Assembly (NCBI GenBank): GCA_937929915.1
Contig: CALFUN010000008.1
Span: 1 to 64,000 of the forward strand
DNA: 64,000 nucleotides
Source: an uncultured Caulobacterales bacterium
Lineage (GTDB): Bacteria > Pseudomonadota > Alphaproteobacteria > Caulobacterales > Maricaulaceae
Direction: 5' to 3'
Shown here: piece by piece, positions 61,712 to 64,000 of the stretch
How positions within the stretch are numbered: position 1 is the first letter of the stretch
Layout: the number at the start of each line of letters is the position of its first letter
The notes under the pieces: generated by a model
Seen by the model: only the letters and a program-made list of their open reading frames with translations
The model's database searches: none
What the model was told of the DNA's origin: nothing
Position numbers and translations under genes: made by a program

Positions 61712-62740
61712 TTATTTTTTAAGATTAGGCCCTGTCGATGACCGAATGATGGTTTCATAATCCATCAAGACTGTACGAGGTTTATCTATACCGCGCGTGC
61801 CAATCTGAGAGATCAGTATTTCAGCGGCTTGTTCGCCAAATGCAATACGCGGCTGCCGGATTGTGGTGAGGGGGGGCCAAATTTTTTCGGCAAGTTCGGA
61901 ATCATCAAACCCTATGATAGAGATGTCCTCGGGAATACGCAGATTATTTTTATGGGCGGTCACAACAACGCCTGCGGCCATATCATCATTTGCGGCAAAA
62001 ACAGCGCTAGGCCGATTTTTGAGGTGCGTGATTTTTTCACCTGCGGCCATACCGCTGGCAAAATCAAAGGCCCCTGAGAAAACGATATTTGGGTCAAAGG
62101 CGATGCCAGATTCTGCAAGGGCTTGTTGATAGCCTCTAAACCTTTCATGTGTGGCATTTTGATTTTCTAAGCCGCGAATAAATGCAATATGCGTATGCCC
62201 CGCGTCAATTAAATGCTGCGTTGCATCGCGCGCAGCAGAGCAATCGTCAATTTTAACGGTTGTATTATCATCCTCAATATCATTCGGGCCGACACGCAGG
62301 ATGGGAATCTTTAACGCATTGAAATAAGTATTGACGGCTTCGTTATTGGCGTAAGGCGGAATTAAAATAACACCATCGGGTCTTTTTTGCGACACAAGCT
62401 GTTCGCACCAAGCCTTTAAATCTTTTTTATTTTCAGAAATGCTAGGGTCTAAAAATGTCCAATGTAGCGTATATCCATGGCGCTGACTGGCGGTTAAAGC
62501 TCCCGATTGGATGGCGTAAATAAAGTTACTTCTAGTGTTATGGACGATAAGATGAATGGTGTAGGTGCGGCTACTACGTAGGTTGCGCGCAGATGCGCTG
62601 GGAACATATCCAAGGTCTTTGACAGCCTTAAGGACACGCTCACGTAATTTGTCTTGAACATGAGGTTCATTATTGAGGACGCGAGAGACAGTTTTGATGG
62701 ACACGCTCGCATGATTGGCAACGTCGATCATTTTAACCAT
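61712..62740 (-). CDS. LacI-family transcriptional regulator
   Basis: A 342-residue repressor. The N-terminal HTH and hinge read MIDVANHASVSIKTVSRVLN and YVPSASARNLRSSRT, and the rest is a periplasmic-binding-like ligand domain (DGVILIPPY, AVFAANDDMAAGVV, SIIGFDDSELAEKIWPPLTTI). AGGG lies about 9 bases before the ATG at 62740, and the track's TTG start is seven codons earlier. The first codons overlap the MFS gene's end by eight bases. It is the obvious candidate to bind the TGACAACGATGTCA operators in the locus; its inducer is probably a sugar. Confidence 0.92.
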   Translation of the reverse strand: MVKMIDVANHASVSIKTVSRVLNNEPHVQDKLRERVLKAVKDLGYVPSASARNLRSSRTYTIHLIVHNTRSNFIYAIQSGALTASQRHGYTLHWTFLDPSISENKKDLKAWCEQLVSQKRPDGVILIPPYANNEAVNTYFNALKIPILRVGPNDIEDDNTTVKIDDCSAARDATQHLIDAGHTHIAFIRGLENQNATHERFRGYQQALAESGIAFDPNIVFSGAFDFASGMAAGEKITHLKNRPSAVFAANDDMAAGVVVTAHKNNLRIPEDISIIGFDDSELAEKIWPPLTTIRQPRIAFGEQAAEILISQIGTRGIDKPRTVLMDYETIIRSSTGPNLKK

Positions 62741-64000
62741 GTGATGTATCCCTGTTTTCAAGTTGCCTTATAATTTTAGAATGTTCATGTCGCCCTAGAG
62801 GTAAGCATAAGATAGGAATGACTGTTAGGGCTAGGAAAAATGCGGGGCAAATGGCTAAAAAGAGCGTAATTTTTTCGCTATTGGCAACAAAATTGACATT
62901 ATCAGATATACCGATATGTGAGAGCATCAAGCCGACAAAGACCCCCATAATGCCGCCAGATAGTTTTTGCGTTACAAGAACAGATCCAAAAACACCTGCT
63001 TCTGACCTATAGCCGCTTTGCATTTGTCCAAATTCAACGCAATCTGGTATAAAAGCCCAAAAGATAACGGCATAAGCTCCGCTACAGGCGCCAAATAAGG
63101 TGATTTGTATGGGGATGCCGTAAATGGCGGTGGTCGAGAATATGAAAAAATGCACGGCGGTTAGGACGTGGATGATTGTGACCAATATCCAGACCTTCTT
63201 GCGGCCAAGTAAATGAATAATATATGTCCAAAAAGGCACTAAGATTAGGGTCGCTATCGCATACACTGTCAAGACAACTTCTTTAGAGGCTAAAGATTCT
63301 TGTTGGGAGTCTATGTAAAATACCAATGATAGTCCTAAACATGTACTCGCCGCGGAATTAAATAAAACAACGATAAGCAACATTTGAAGCGGGCGGTTGG
63401 ATTTTACATTTTGCAACATACCCGACCATACTTTTTTATGCTGAATTGTTTTTTCAGGTAATGGAATCTCTTTGGTCAAGGCAAAGCATAATAATATAGC
63501 AAGCGTTGCCGCAACACTGCCAATAGCAGCAGCATATTGGAAGGCTATGGCTTCTGAGCCTGCCATAATTGTGAATTTTTCAACAAGCGGCGGCAAGAAC
63601 ATGGACACCATGAGCAAGCCTAGAAATGCACAAAACATACGCGCACCTGAAAAATCCGCGCGTTCAATACTGTCATAGCTAAGGCGCGATGCCATTGTCG
63701 CATAGGGTATGGCGACAAGCGTATATGTTGTACGAAAGATGAGACATATTACAATTAATATTGCGATTAAACTTATACCCTCAAATGGCGGCACCCAAAA
63801 TAGCAAAATAAATGCCGCGCCTAATACCGCGCAGCCATAAAGCAGAAATGGACGATAGGTACCAAAACGTGTGTTTACGCGCTCGGATATTGAAGCCATG
63901 ATCGGATCAGATAAGGCATCCCATGTCATGCCGATAAAAAACAAAATACCAGCAATGGCTGGGTCAAGTCCAACAACCGTTGTGTACCAGTAGACTAAAT
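62733..64000 (-). CDS. GPH-family (glycoside-pentoside-hexuronide) MFS symporter (partial)
   Basis: A transporter whose N-terminus is beyond the right edge. The track begins at an internal codon (63944), but the frame stays open to base 64000, adding VYWYTTVVGLDPAIAGI before FFIGMTWDALSDPIMASISE. This is the helix I-II loop of GPH (MelB-type) symporters, which co-transport sugars with cations. About 422 residues are visible, with GTYRPFLLYG and PDCVEFGQMQSGYRSEA as further family motifs. It is upstream of and overlapping lacI, so the two are co-transcribed. Confidence 0.88.
   Translation of the reverse strand, partial: LVYWYTTVVGLDPAIAGILFFIGMTWDALSDPIMASISERVNTRFGTYRPFLLYGCAVLGAAFILLFWVPPFEGISLIAILIVICLIFRTTYTLVAIPYATMASRLSYDSIERADFSGARMFCAFLGLLMVSMFLPPLVEKFTIMAGSEAIAFQYAAAIGSVAATLAILLCFALTKEIPLPEKTIQHKKVWSGMLQNVKSNRPLQMLLIVVLFNSAASTCLGLSLVFYIDSQQESLASKEVVLTVYAIATLILVPFWTYIIHLLGRKKVWILVTIIHVLTAVHFFIFSTTAIYGIPIQITLFGACSGAYAVIFWAFIPDCVEFGQMQSGYRSEAGVFGSVLVTQKLSGGIMGVFVGLMLSHIGISDNVNFVANSEKITLFLAICPAFFLALTVIPILCLPLGRHEHSKIIRQLENRDTSHG

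Noticed and set aside
1-64000. tRNA genes, CRISPR arrays, insertion sequences, prophage
   Set aside because: Intergenic regions were read for tRNA-like arms, regularly spaced repeats, transposase or integrase motifs and terminal inverted repeats; none was found. A tRNAscan or ISfinder run would be decisive.

Overview
The window looks like the chromosome of a Gram-negative alphaproteobacterium, most likely a marine Caulobacterales/Maricaulales-type organism (Hyphomonadaceae/Robiginitomaculaceae relatives). The pointers are two large TonB-dependent receptors, one of the Xanthomonas/Caulobacter carbohydrate type, a complete gspC-N type II secretion operon, Tat and lipoprotein signals, HSD17B4-like and multifunctional beta-oxidation enzymes, and a moderate GC content (judged by eye). 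Genus is inference; there is no rRNA gene. I saw no tRNA, CRISPR array, insertion sequence or prophage.

Layout. 1-0.34 kb: the N-terminus of a periplasmic molybdenum hydroxylase (IorB-like), cut by the window edge. 0.5-16.7 kb: lipid and acyl-CoA metabolism, namely an HSL-type esterase, fadA-fadJ, a TonB-dependent receptor, an acyl-CoA ligase, a quinone oxidoreductase, a YidB-like protein, then an operon of thiolase, SDR, two acyl-CoA dehydrogenases and a MaoC hydratase. 16.7-22.0 kb: molybdenum cofactor genes (moeA with a TauE permease on the minus strand; xdhC-mocA-moaD-moaE-moaB-moaC on the plus strand), which fit the Mo hydroxylase at the left edge. 22.4-33.7 kb: gspCDEFGHIJKLMN plus an uncharacterised lipoprotein. 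33.9-36.8 kb: ArsR-type regulator, beta-carbonic anhydrase and SulP transporter. 36.9-41.6 kb: an outer-membrane-type protein facing the sulfate activation operon cysD-cysNC-DHH phosphoesterase; CysD carries an extra N-terminal helix-turn-helix-like domain. 41.7-46.9 kb: S41 peptidase and partner lipoprotein, a DUF1287 protein, and a DEAD-box RNA helicase preceded by a short leader ORF with a strong Shine-Dalgarno sequence whose stop overlaps the helicase start.

47.0-64.0 kb is a sugar/glycoside uptake and oxidation locus: SMP-30 lactonase, DUF6445-like protein and tryptophan-halogenase-like flavoprotein on the minus strand; a 1158-aa TonB receptor; then Gfo/Idh dehydrogenase, TIM-barrel isomerase, nucleoside-symporter-type MFS, gluconate-2-dehydrogenase-subunit-3-like protein, GMC oxidoreductase and a Tat-exported TIM-barrel isomerase; closed by a convergent GPH-type MFS and LacI regulator. 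An identical 14-bp LacI-like operator (TGACAACGATGTCA) lies in front of both the receptor and the Gfo/Idh operon, in the second case directly behind a TTGACT-N16-TATAAT promoter. The gene set suggests oxidation of a glycoside (probably at C3) in the periplasm followed by elimination or isomerisation, with no glycoside hydrolase in the visible locus.

The observations I would follow first are the leader ORF of the DEAD-box gene, the helix-turn-helix/CysD fusion with palindromes upstream, the two-operator LacI regulon of the oxidation locus, and the DHH phosphoesterase embedded in the cys operon.
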